The notes beneath the pieces are model-generated. The model made no database searches. It was not told the DNA's origin and saw only the letters and a program-made list of their open reading frames with translations. From contig CAZJTF010000105.1 in assembly GCA_964548565.1 (NCBI GenBank), forward strand, positions 1-19,343: DNA of 19,343 nt, written 5' to 3'. Each line of letters begins with the position of its first letter. The first letter of the stretch is position 1. This document shows positions 1 through 6,496 of this stretch, one piece after another. Both the position numbers and the translations under genes were made by a program. The DNA comes from CAYLLT01 sp964548565. GTDB lineage: Bacteria > Planctomycetota > Phycisphaerae > UBA1845 > PWPN01.

Positions 1-666
1 CCGGCGATCGTGAACGTCGCGGGCCACACGATCGACGATTACCGCGTTGTCTGCGAGCGGCTGGACGAGGTGCCGAGCATCGCGGCGCTCGAACTCAACG
101 TGAGCTGCCCGAACGTGCGCGACGGGCTGGTGTTCGGGACCGACGCGTGCGCGCTCAAGGAACTGGTGCAGGCGGTCCGGGCCGTCGTGAAGCGCTGCCT
201 GCTGGTGGTGAAGCTCTCGCCGAACGTGACGGACATTACGAAGACGGCGGCGGCGGCCATCGAGGGCGGGGCGGAGTGCCTGTCGATGGTCAACACATTC
301 GTCGGGATGGCGATCGATGTCGAGCGGCAGGAACCGGTGCTCGCGAACCTGACGGGCGGGCTGAGCGGGCCGGCAATCAAGCCGCTGGCGCTGAACCTGG
401 TGCATCGCGTGTATCGCGAGGTGGCGAGACCGGCGGGGGTTCCGATCATCGGCATGGGGGGCGTTCAGATCTGGCGGGACGCGGTGGAGTTTCTACTGGC
501 GGGGGCCTCGGCCGTGGGCATCGGTACGGCGCTGTTCGTCGATCCGACGACGCCGCTCAAGGTGCTGGCGGGGCTGGAGGAGTACCTTGCCCGCAAGGGG
601 TCAAGCTCGGTGTCGCAACTCACAGGGGCGCTTCGCATGAAGCGGAACGAGCCGCCGGCAGGATGA
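1..666 (+). CDS. pyrD: Dihydroorotate dehydrogenase, class 1B catalytic subunit (5' end outside window)
   Basis: This flavoenzyme oxidises dihydroorotate to orotate in pyrimidine synthesis; class 1B forms use FMN and usually pair with a PyrK electron-transfer subunit. The reading frame is open back to base 1, so the N-terminal part of the barrel is missing. Counting from the GTG at base 10, visible motifs are NVSCPN (30-35) with the class 1 catalytic Cys33, KLSPN (68-72) with the FMN-contacting Lys, VNT (94-96), GGLSGPAIKP (116-125), GMGG (148-151) and GIGTALF (170-176), which bind substrate and the FMN phosphate in this family. The order and spacing fit a normal class 1B C-terminal two thirds. 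The last 25 or so residues (after EYLARKG) are a basic tail that looks unconserved. No pyrK is visible downstream. Family assignment is firm; class 1B over 1A rests on motif style. Confidence 0.95.
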   Translation, partial: PAIVNVAGHTIDDYRVVCERLDEVPSIAALELNVSCPNVRDGLVFGTDACALKELVQAVRAVVKRCLLVVKLSPNVTDITKTAAAAIEGGAECLSMVNTFVGMAIDVERQEPVLANLTGGLSGPAIKPLALNLVHRVYREVARPAGVPIIGMGGVQIWRDAVEFLLAGASAVGIGTALFVDPTTPLKVLAGLEEYLARKGSSSVSQLTGALRMKRNEPPAG

Positions 667-668
667 GG

Positions 669-692
669 CCGGCGTTGCCTGCGGTACGCCGG
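669..692 (+). terminator. Hairpin directly after pyrD, possible terminator
   Basis: CCGGCGT (669-675) pairs perfectly with ACGCCGG (686-692) around a 10-base loop, two bases after the pyrD stop codon. There is no T-run after it, so it is either a weak terminator or an mRNA 3'-end stabilising stem. Confidence 0.3.
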
Positions 693-694
693 GA

Positions 695-730
695 AAGTGA
701 GAAGTGCCAAGTGGTAGATGAGAAGTAATA
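695..730 (+). repeat. Degenerate heptamer tandem repeat (about five AAGTGAG-like units)
   Basis: Read in steps of seven from 695 the units are AAGTGAG, AAGTGCC, AAGTGGT, AGATGAG and AAGTAAT. The first three share AAGTG exactly and the others differ by one or two bases in that core. Period-7 short tandem repeats are known from several bacterial groups (for example cyanobacterial STRR elements), usually in gaps between genes. The function here is unknown. Confidence 0.5.
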
Positions 731-1042
731 GGCCGCCGCGCTGGCGCGGGATCCTGCCTGGGTACATGCGGCGGTTCTCCCCGGCGGGACCGGGGTGAAC
801 GTTCTCCGCTGTGCGCGGCACTTGAACGTCTGGCTGAGTTTCCACACATGCCTGCAGGCGTATTGTCCTACTGAACGTCCGCTTGCCCGGTCCTGCCTGC
901 TCGTCTGTTGAGACGCACGCCCTCCTGCAGTCCTCCGCGTGATCCCCGGCGCCCGTGACCCAGGGGGCTCCCGGCTCGGGGATTTGGGGCGGGCATTTTC
1001 AGATTCTGTGCCGCACAGGGGGCGGGGGCGTCCTCATTTACA

Positions 1043-1606
1043 ATGAAACCCATGGGCGATGTGATCCACATGCCGGTTCTGCCGGATGACGTCATCGTCG
1101 GGCGCGTGATAAACGGCGACGTGCAGGCGTACGGCACGCTCGTGGAGCGGTACGAACTGGCGGTGTTTGCGTGCTGCCTGGGCGTGCTGCGAGATCGGCA
1201 CGCGGCGGAGGATGTCACGCAGGATGTGTTCGTCCTGGGGTACGCGAAGCTGCGGCGACTGCGGGAGCCCGGGCGGTTCGGCGGGTGGTTGCTGAAGGTC
1301 GCGCGTCGGGAGGCGGTCCGGGCGGCGCGGCGGCGAAGGCGCTCGAGCGTCCTGCCGCTGGGCGAAATGGAGCCTCCCGATCCCGGGCTCCAGACGCGTC
1401 TGATCGACGAAGACAGGGAGTACCTCCTGAGGCAGATCCAGAAGCTGCCCCTGCAGGAAAGGCTCACCGTCTCACTGCGGTATTTCGAGGGCTGCAGCGT
1501 GCAACAGATCGGGGTGATGACAGGCAGCCCGGTGGGAACGGTCACGAAGCGACTGTCGCGGGCGATCGAGCGGCTTCGAGCGTGGCCCTCTCCGGAGGAA
1601 CGGTGA
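1043..1606 (+). CDS. ECF-family RNA polymerase sigma factor
   Basis: Encodes a 187-residue sigma-70 family protein of the extracytoplasmic-function class, which directs RNA polymerase to a small set of promoters. Region 2 spans about 28-100, with a well-kept 2.2 segment (AAEDVTQDVF, 54-63), a conserved Trp82 and a very basic end (RRRRR, 96-100) for -10 contact. Region 4 spans about 127-180, with the helix-turn-helix around SVQQIGVMTGSPVGTVTKRL. Region 3 is absent, as expected. The start is uncertain: ATG 1043 and ATG 1052 are in frame and neither has a Shine-Dalgarno sequence. A TACAAT hexamer ends seven bases before ATG 1052, so a leaderless start there is possible. The stop overlaps the next start (TGATG), so it is translationally coupled to the downstream membrane protein, a typical layout for a sigma factor and its partner. 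Confidence 0.93.
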   Translation: MKPMGDVIHMPVLPDDVIVGRVINGDVQAYGTLVERYELAVFACCLGVLRDRHAAEDVTQDVFVLGYAKLRRLREPGRFGGWLLKVARREAVRAARRRRRSSVLPLGEMEPPDPGLQTRLIDEDREYLLRQIQKLPLQERLTVSLRYFEGCSVQQIGVMTGSPVGTVTKRLSRAIERLRAWPSPEER

Positions 1607-2784
1607 TGTGTGAGAAGGACAAACTGGACGAGGCGCTCGTCGAACTGGGGACTGCCCTCCGACAGCGCCCCTCGCGCAAGGAGCAAATCATGCAATGCGT
1701 CATGAGCAGTGCCCTGTCGGAGACGCTGCCGGCGCGGTGGTACCGGACGCGACGGGTGAAGGCGCTGGCCAGCCTGGCCGCCTGCCTGGCGCTGGTCGCG
1801 GCGTTGTGGGCCGTCCTCGGCGGCAACGGCGCGACAGAAGCGTTCGCGTCGGCCATCCAGTCGCTCCAGAATGCGCGGACGTTCTACGCCATCCAGACCT
1901 CGACGACCTCGCGCGACGGTGCCCCGCAGGTTCACGTGATGACGTTTGCGTTCCAGGAGCCGGACCTCGAGCGATTCGAGTACAACGCCGGGTTTGAGCT
2001 CGCGCCGGAGATCAACGTGCGGGATTACGGCCGGAAGCGGCACCTGACCCTGTTTCCGGCCAAGAAAGAGGCGATCGTCTACGACATGAGCCACAACTAC
2101 GCGATTGACGAGCCGACGGGCCAGCTGCGTCCTTCGCGATTGAGCACCGAGCTGCGGGAGGACCTGCTGGACGCGTCCGCGAAGGCGGTGCAGGATCTGG
2201 GCGAAACCGAGCTCGACGGGCAGCGCGTCCGCGTGCTCCAGGGTCGCAAGGGCAAGTGCCTGACCACCGTGTGGGTCGAGCCCGGCGGGGGGCTTCCCGT
2301 GCAGATCGCGTTTGAACGGGGAGGAAGCAAGATGGTGTACAGCGGGATCCAGATCGACCGGCCGCTGGACCCGGCGCTCTTCCGCACGGAGGTTCCGGAA
2401 GGTTACAGCCTGTTCCGAAACGGCGTCGTCACGCCGGCGCCGGATTACTACGCCAAAATGCTGACGAAGATCATGTTTGTCGGGCGGCACGTGCACTGCT
2501 ACGCGAGCAAGCACGATGACCAGTTCCCGGTGAGCCTGGATGAAGTCGTTGCGGACGGCTGCGTGGCGGAGCAGACGCTGAAGACGGTGCTGGCGCCCCC
2601 GGACCAGCCGGAGGGCCCGCCCGTGATCGTCTATCGTCGGCCGCGGCCGGACGCGCCGTCGGGCCAGGAGATCATGCTGTACGAAGCCCCGGCGCAGCGA
2701 CGGGACGGCAAGGTGGCGGTCGGCATGGCGGATGGCCACGCCGAGGTGCTGCCGCAGGAGCGGTTCGACGCGTTGATGCGGTGA
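1606..2784 (+). CDS. One-span membrane protein coupled to the ECF sigma factor; possible anti-sigma factor with a pseudopilin-like C-terminus
   Basis: Encodes 392 residues from ATG 1606, chosen because GGAGGA at 1593-1598 lies seven bases upstream and the start overlaps the sigma gene stop. Residues 1-50 are cytoplasmic and helical, 52-72 form one transmembrane span, and the rest should lie outside the membrane. Residues about 75-270 look like the LolA/LppX-like beta-rich domain often fused to planctomycete anti-sigma proteins; DRPLDPALFRTEVPEGY (251-267) is typical of such domains. Residues about 280-392 resemble the globular end of prepilin-type proteins: HCYASKHDDQFPVSLDEV (297-314) and GMADGHAEVLP (373-383). 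The N-terminal tail lacks the H-x3-C-x2-C zinc motif of ZAS-type anti-sigma factors. A role in holding or releasing the sigma factor is inferred from gene coupling and topology only. Confidence 0.8.
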   Translation: MCEKDKLDEALVELGTALRQRPSRKEQIMQCVMSSALSETLPARWYRTRRVKALASLAACLALVAALWAVLGGNGATEAFASAIQSLQNARTFYAIQTSTTSRDGAPQVHVMTFAFQEPDLERFEYNAGFELAPEINVRDYGRKRHLTLFPAKKEAIVYDMSHNYAIDEPTGQLRPSRLSTELREDLLDASAKAVQDLGETELDGQRVRVLQGRKGKCLTTVWVEPGGGLPVQIAFERGGSKMVYSGIQIDRPLDPALFRTEVPEGYSLFRNGVVTPAPDYYAKMLTKIMFVGRHVHCYASKHDDQFPVSLDEVVADGCVAEQTLKTVLAPPDQPEGPPVIVYRRPRPDAPSGQEIMLYEAPAQRRDGKVAVGMADGHAEVLPQERFDALMR

Positions 2785-2811
2785 CGGGCTGAGAAGTCCG
2801 GGGCTGGGGCG

Positions 2812-3219
2812 TCAGCGGATATCGTCGCGCGGCTCTCCCTGGGCATCGTAGGCCCACACGACGCCGCGGCGGTCGTCGGCGGCGCCCATCTGGGCCACGA
2901 GGCAACCGCGATCGTTGTTCACGAATACCACGCCGCCGGTGGCATCACGGTTCTCGGAGAGCACGACGATCGGCTGGCCGTGTGATCCGATCACTTCCAG
3001 GCGGGCGGCTCGGATGACGTCGGCCGCCAGCATGCGGCGGCTCGAGTCGTCCCGGGAAGGCCGGAGCCCCATCGCGCAGCCGGTCAGCGCGAGTCCCAGC
3101 AGGGCGAGCAGGGTCCAGCGGAGGTGGCGGTTCTGGCGTTCCAGCGAGAGGAGGCGTTGTTCGATATCCAAGGCAGGCTCCTGAGGTGCGGCGACCAGGT
3201 TGCTCGGGGAGAGAGACAC
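2812..3219 (-). CDS. Small membrane-anchored hypothetical protein
   Basis: I do not recognise this 135-residue protein. Residues 16-34 form a short helical, coiled-coil-like stretch (DIEQRLLSLERQNRHLR), 35-50 a hydrophobic span ending in LTGC, and 68-135 a region of repeated beta-hairpin units (LEVIGSHGQPIVVLSE, then GGVVFVNNDRGCLVAQMG, then GVVWAYDAQGEPR). Units of the form 'G..l.l.d..G' occur in many bacterial surface or periplasmic proteins. LTGC looks like a lipobox, but 34 residues precede the span, so simple anchoring with the N-terminus inside is likelier than lipoprotein processing. The start is a GTG with no clear Shine-Dalgarno sequence. It converges on the sigma/anti-sigma pair with only 27 bases between stops. 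Confidence 0.65.
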   Translation of the reverse strand: MSLSPSNLVAAPQEPALDIEQRLLSLERQNRHLRWTLLALLGLALTGCAMGLRPSRDDSSRRMLAADVIRAARLEVIGSHGQPIVVLSENRDATGGVVFVNNDRGCLVAQMGAADDRRGVVWAYDAQGEPRDDIR

Positions 3220-3274
3220 GCGGGGTCAGCCGGAGGTTGGGCCGGCCAGCCGGTAGACGGCATCGGCCTCACGT

Positions 3275-3309
3275 GAAAGGCCGCCGGACGGAGATCCGAC
3301 GGCCCTTTC
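3275..3309 (-). terminator. Hairpin terminator behind the HEAT-like gene
   Basis: On the minus strand GAAAGGGCCGTCGGA pairs with TCCGGCGGCCTTTC around a six-base loop, with one mismatch and one bulge. It lies 55 bases after the stop of the HEAT-like gene. The T-rich part is inside the stem rather than after it, so termination strength is uncertain and it could act in both directions. Confidence 0.5.
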
Positions 3310-3364
3310 GGTTAGACACTTTCGTCAAGAGTGGGCGTCCGGCGGGCAGTGGTGCCGCCATCCT

Positions 3365-4216
3365 TCAGGCCGAGACGGACAACGGCTCCCGCTGCATTCT
3401 GCGCTGGATCTGCATTATGGCAGAAGCCAGGCAGATGCGCGTGTCGCCGCCGGCCTCGGAGAACATCGCATCGAGGCACAACAGGTCCTCGCCGACTCCA
3501 GAGATCGAGAGCGTGGCGGCCACCTCGCGCCGATCCGCCTCGGCGCCGGATACGAACTTGAGCAGTTGCTGTTTCAGCGAGGCTGCCTCTTCACCGCTGC
3601 CGGCATGAACCAGGGCCGCGCCGACCAGGCACGAGCGGGCGGGTGACGTGGCGGGTTCGGCTCTGGCCGTGTGGACGAGCAACTCGGCGGTGAGTGCGGA
3701 CACGCAGGGCATGGCCCGGAATGCGTATGCCGCCACGCGGCGGATCACCGGCGTTTTCGAGGCGAGGGAGGCGTTGAGCAACTGCTCTGCCTTGTTGTCG
3801 CCATTGGCGGCCAGTGCCCACGCGGTCATGACGGAAAGAAACGGGTCCGGGGACTCCGCCGCCCGCCAGGCCACCTCCCGCGTGGCGGGGCGCATAGGCG
3901 CCCGCAACTTCGCGATGCCCTCGGCCGCGTGGATCCGGTCGGGGCCGTTCAGGTCGAGGAACGCCTCCTTGATCTTCCGGACCCAACGGTCCCGCTCAGC
4001 CGGTTCTTCAGAAGTCGACGCGAGAACGCGCCAGATACCGATCCGGTATTCCGGCTTGTCGCCGTGGCGATCGTTTTCGAGGCGAAAGACCTCACGCACG
4101 CCGTCGCCATGGCCTGCGGCCAGCAGACCTTCCGCGGCGTGCACCCTGGGCCAACCTCGCTCGTGCTGAAGACCGGCGCGAAGCGCCGCCAGCGGGGTGG
4201 ACGAATGACCACTCAC
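3365..4216 (-). CDS. HEAT-repeat-like helical protein
   Basis: Encodes 283 residues from GTG 4216. The frame is open further upstream to 4336, but that would overlap the preceding gene's end by 55 bases; the GTG at 4216 has AGGA eight bases before it and gives a compact N-terminus. There is no signal peptide or membrane span, so the protein is probably cytoplasmic. The sequence is almost all helical, in units of 30-40 residues rich in Ala and Leu: VHAAEGLLAAGHGDGVREVF near the start, a similar IHAAEGIAKL unit about 75 residues later, then ATREVAWRAAESPDPFLSVM and RRVAAYAFRAM. This is the pattern of HEAT or PBS-lyase-like alpha solenoids, which bind other proteins. From memory, related proteins in other bacteria sit near sodium:solute symporters; a symporter is found here about 3.3 kb away but not adjacent. 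The partner is unknown. Confidence 0.75.
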   Translation of the reverse strand: MSGHSSTPLAALRAGLQHERGWPRVHAAEGLLAAGHGDGVREVFRLENDRHGDKPEYRIGIWRVLASTSEEPAERDRWVRKIKEAFLDLNGPDRIHAAEGIAKLRAPMRPATREVAWRAAESPDPFLSVMTAWALAANGDNKAEQLLNASLASKTPVIRRVAAYAFRAMPCVSALTAELLVHTARAEPATSPARSCLVGAALVHAGSGEEAASLKQQLLKFVSGAEADRREVAATLSISGVGEDLLCLDAMFSEAGGDTRICLASAIMQIQRRMQREPLSVSA

Positions 4217-4281
4217 TTCTTGATTCCTGCCAATGACCCGGGCGAGCCCTGTTGTCCCGGGGTGCCGCCCGTCGACGTGCC

Positions 4282-5961
4282 TCAGGACTCGCAGTTCGGG
4301 TTTGTCACATACGGCACGTTCGGGCCTGTCTCGCACTCCAGGAACTGCTGAAAGTCACTCAGGTCAATCGTTCCCTTGGGAGCGGCCTTGTCAAGGCATC
4401 CGCATTGTACCGTGACCGGGGTTAAGCCGAAACATGCCTGGAAGAGGCCGAAATCATCCATGTCCACGTCGTGGTCGAAGTTCGTGTCGGCCCATGGAGT
4501 GCCGCAGAAGTTGCAGTTCGCGTTGCCGGTTCCGCAACTGGAATTATCGCCCAGGTACGTGCCGCCCATGAGCGAGCAGCCTTCCGGGGTGACGGACGCC
4601 ATGCAGGTGCCTGTTCCGAGGCCGGTGCGGAGGCAGCAGGATCCGACCGCGTTACCGCTGGTGGCGATAAAACCGCGGGTGGAGCCGTCAGCCGCCCACA
4701 CGCCCCATCCGGCGACCGTCTGGCCGTTCTCCGACATGCTCGTGACGCGGGTCAGTTTGGACCAGGCGGACACGTTCACGCCCTGCCCGATCAGCAGGTC
4801 GATGAGCAGCCTGGGCTGGCCGGTGTTATCCCACATGCCGGTCTTGTCCCAGATGACGGCCCTCTCATTGGTGCCGTCCGACGAATAACCGCCGGCGGTT
4901 TCCGCGGCGGTGACCGCGATGGCGGAACCCTGGGTGTCACCCGGCAGGTTGTCGAGCAGACGCATGGCGGGATCCATCGGCGACACTCCTCGCCAGATGA
5001 ATGCCTTCGACTGGATGACGGTTGTGCCGTCGATAACGCTGGCGTCGTACCCGGACACGATGCCGCCGCTGGCCGAAAGACCAAGCGCCTCGCTCAGAAG
5101 ACCACTACCTCCGGGGATAACCATGCCCCAATGGTTGATTTGGGGGAACCACAGAGCACGGCGCTTGCCTGTACAACTCGATCCGCCGTCGTCATACCCG
5201 ACCGCCCGTCCAGCGCCATCCACCGAGTTTGCCATGCCGTAACCGATGGCTGGGCAGCACATATCGGGAGTCCAGGGCGGTGGCAGGGCTACGCATTCGC
5301 CATCGCCGTCCTGGTAGAGGGCGTACCAGTCGGCGACGCCGATCGAATTGACACGCAGGCGGTATGCACGGTTGATGTTGCCCCCGCTGAGTGTTTTTCG
5401 GTGACCGACGATGTACCAGCCTTCTTGGCCGGTTGCCGAACTCGCCTGCATGCGTGCGGTATTGAAGGCGCCGAGTTCGGTCATCTTGTTGGATGGGTCG
5501 CCGATATTCCATGTTCCACCGGCGGGATTGGCGAGCGTTGCCCAGTAAAAGTGCATGGCGGGCGCGACGACCGGCGGGTCACCGGCAGGTTCGGGCGTGG
5601 TTGCAATGCTGCCGGCGATGCCCAGGGCCTGCGACGGATGCAGCGGACGGTACACGATGCCGCGCGCCTCGCCGTCGATATCGCTGCCGGGGCCTGTCGG
5701 GGCCGGATTGGGAAGCTTGACGATACCTGTCTGCGCCGACCAGAACATCGGATGCCGGATGACCTTCGTCTGGTCTGAGTTCGGTGCCATGCTGTACCCC
5801 ACGGCGAACTGGCCATCGCTGCTGACGGCGTAGATCGCGCTCTCGGGGTTGGCGTTGTCCACGACCCCGATGGAGATCAAGCTCGGGGTTGCCCCCATGG
5901 CCAGGCTTGCCAGGATTGCCATGGCGAGGAACGCTGCGAGATTCCGGAGTCTCCTGTCCAT
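4282..5961 (-). CDS. Secreted HAF/beta-propeller-like repeat protein with cysteine module and dockerin-like tail
   Basis: Encodes 559 residues. ATG 5961 has AGGAGG five bases upstream. A signal peptide (about 1-23, ending SLAMGA) sends it out of the cytoplasm. Residues about 30-435 carry five or more loose repeats of the 'S.DG..avGy ... r.fiW' kind, for example YAVSSDGQFAVGYS, ANSVDGAGRAVGYDDG, LSASGGIVSGYD and SMSENGQTVAGWG, matching extracellular HAF-type repeats that probably form a beta-propeller. Residues 440-491 form a cysteine-rich module (SCCLRTG ... GCSLMGGTYLGD). The end holds two calcium-loop-like segments, DTNFDHDVDMDDFGLFQACF (492-511) and KGTIDLSDFQQFLECETGPN (539-558 region), as in dockerin-like tails of planctomycete surface proteins. 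No PEP-CTERM or other sorting anchor is seen. The ligand is unknown. The HEAT-like gene follows 65 bases later and may be cotranscribed. Confidence 0.85.
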   Translation of the reverse strand: MDRRLRNLAAFLAMAILASLAMGATPSLISIGVVDNANPESAIYAVSSDGQFAVGYSMAPNSDQTKVIRHPMFWSAQTGIVKLPNPAPTGPGSDIDGEARGIVYRPLHPSQALGIAGSIATTPEPAGDPPVVAPAMHFYWATLANPAGGTWNIGDPSNKMTELGAFNTARMQASSATGQEGWYIVGHRKTLSGGNINRAYRLRVNSIGVADWYALYQDGDGECVALPPPWTPDMCCPAIGYGMANSVDGAGRAVGYDDGGSSCTGKRRALWFPQINHWGMVIPGGSGLLSEALGLSASGGIVSGYDASVIDGTTVIQSKAFIWRGVSPMDPAMRLLDNLPGDTQGSAIAVTAAETAGGYSSDGTNERAVIWDKTGMWDNTGQPRLLIDLLIGQGVNVSAWSKLTRVTSMSENGQTVAGWGVWAADGSTRGFIATSGNAVGSCCLRTGLGTGTCMASVTPEGCSLMGGTYLGDNSSCGTGNANCNFCGTPWADTNFDHDVDMDDFGLFQACFGLTPVTVQCGCLDKAAPKGTIDLSDFQQFLECETGPNVPYVTNPNCES

Positions 5962-5966
5962 TCCAT

Positions 5967-5988
5967 CCTCCTTTGCCCCGGAAGGGGC
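5967..5988 (-). promoter_or_regulatory. Shine-Dalgarno site with an abutting hairpin before the secreted-protein gene
   Basis: AGGAGG (5967-5972) lies five bases before ATG 5961 and fixes the start. On the mRNA it is directly preceded by a perfect hairpin, GCCCC-TTCC-GGGGC (5975-5988), two A bases away from the site. A stem this close can expose or block the ribosome site. Confidence 0.7.
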
Positions 5989-6174
5989 GATGCGTGTTCA
6001 CGACAGCGTGGCAGGCGGATCCGCCGCAAGAGCGCGCGCAAAAGCAGTGCGCTGGATCACCAAACACGTCCAACCTCATGCCGGACAGCCAATGCGTCGG
6101 GTCGGAATCGCCCCACGCCGTTCAATTGTCAAAGCACTTTCGACCGAGATGCGACGTAGAAGATGCTGTAGAGC

Positions 6175-6203
6175 ATTAAAACACCACCGGGCCTGAGCGT
6201 CAA
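6175..6203 (-). promoter_or_regulatory. Predicted housekeeping promoter for the secreted-protein gene
   Basis: On the minus strand TTGACG (6203-6198) and TTTAAT (6180-6175) are separated by exactly 17 bases. Each hexamer matches the sigma-70 consensus at five of six positions, which is notable in GC-rich DNA. Transcription would start near 6168. Confidence 0.6.
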
Positions 6204-6332
6204 GGAGATTCTGCAGAGCGTTCCTGTCGACCGTGGAGGTATGCAGCACGTCGACACGCGTCGCGCCAGAAATGCATGGCCACCTCACGTACAAACAGTG
6301 CGGGCACCGAATCTTAAACGATTTCGAGGGGC

Positions 6333-6361
6333 TTGCGGTGCCACTTTTTGTGTGCTATCCT
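6333..6361 (+). promoter_or_regulatory. Predicted promoter for the prepilin-like gene
   Basis: TTGCGG (6333-6338) and TATCCT (6356-6361) are 17 bases apart, matching the consensus at three and four of six positions. The spacer has a T5 run. Transcription would start near 6368, giving a leader of about 129 bases. Confidence 0.4.
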
Positions 6362-6496
6362 GTTTTATGAGTGTGCGGGATGGTCTCCCGAGAGTTTGTA
6401 GACAGTTGGCCCACCCACACGTTAACATGAGGACTCATGTCCCTGATCGGCGCTCCGCCGAGTGCCGTCAGTCATCAAGACGGAGGAGGTGTCCTA

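Larger units (their letters stand above)
667..1042. other. 376-bp non-coding gap between pyrD and the sigma factor gene
   Basis: No convincing gene lies here. It holds a 7-bp hairpin just after the pyrD stop, a run of degenerate AAGTGAG-type heptamers at 695-730, and three exact copies of TGAACGT (796-802, 823-829, 872-878). The gap ends in a G-rich stretch and a TACAAT hexamer (1039-1044) at the sigma gene start. I could not find a convincing -35/-10 pair of housekeeping type or a GGAAC-N16/17-CGTCT type ECF promoter with correct spacing. Confidence 0.6.
5962..6496. other. 535-bp divergent regulatory gap
   Basis: No convincing gene lies here. The minus-strand half is a predicted leader of about 207 bases for the secreted-protein gene, running from the promoter at 6175-6203 to ATG 5961. 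It contains a boxA-like TGCTTTGACAA (rc of 6126-6136), the 12-bp palindrome GGCGGATCCGCC (6014-6025) and the hairpin next to the Shine-Dalgarno site. The plus-strand half has the predicted promoter of the prepilin-like gene and a leader of about 129 bases with an inverted repeat ACATGA-GGAC-TCATGT (6425-6440), which competes with GGAC-TCAT-GTCC (6431-6442). Confidence 0.6.

Noticed and set aside
868..2739. Long open frame of over 600 codons on the minus strand opposite the sigma factor and its partner
   Set aside because: It is Arg/His/Pro-rich without any domain, and the plus strand carries two convincing genes with a good ribosome site. It is a GC-rich shadow.
4217..4336. Upstream in-frame extension of the HEAT-like gene to 4336
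   Set aside because: It would overlap the end of the secreted-protein gene by 55 bases, the added residues are Arg/His-rich without helical repeats, and GTG 4216 has its own ribosome site.
4471..5778. Open frame of about 435 codons on the plus strand opposite the secreted repeat protein
   Set aside because: No ribosome site or recognisable domain. The opposite strand has a signal peptide, repeats and a strong Shine-Dalgarno sequence.
6110..6132. Perfect TTGACA on the minus strand (6132-6127) as a promoter -35
   Set aside because: The hexamers 16-18 bases downstream (CGATTC, GATTCC, ATTCCG) are poor -10 elements. The pair at 6175-6203 is clearly better, so the motif is discussed as boxA-like instead.
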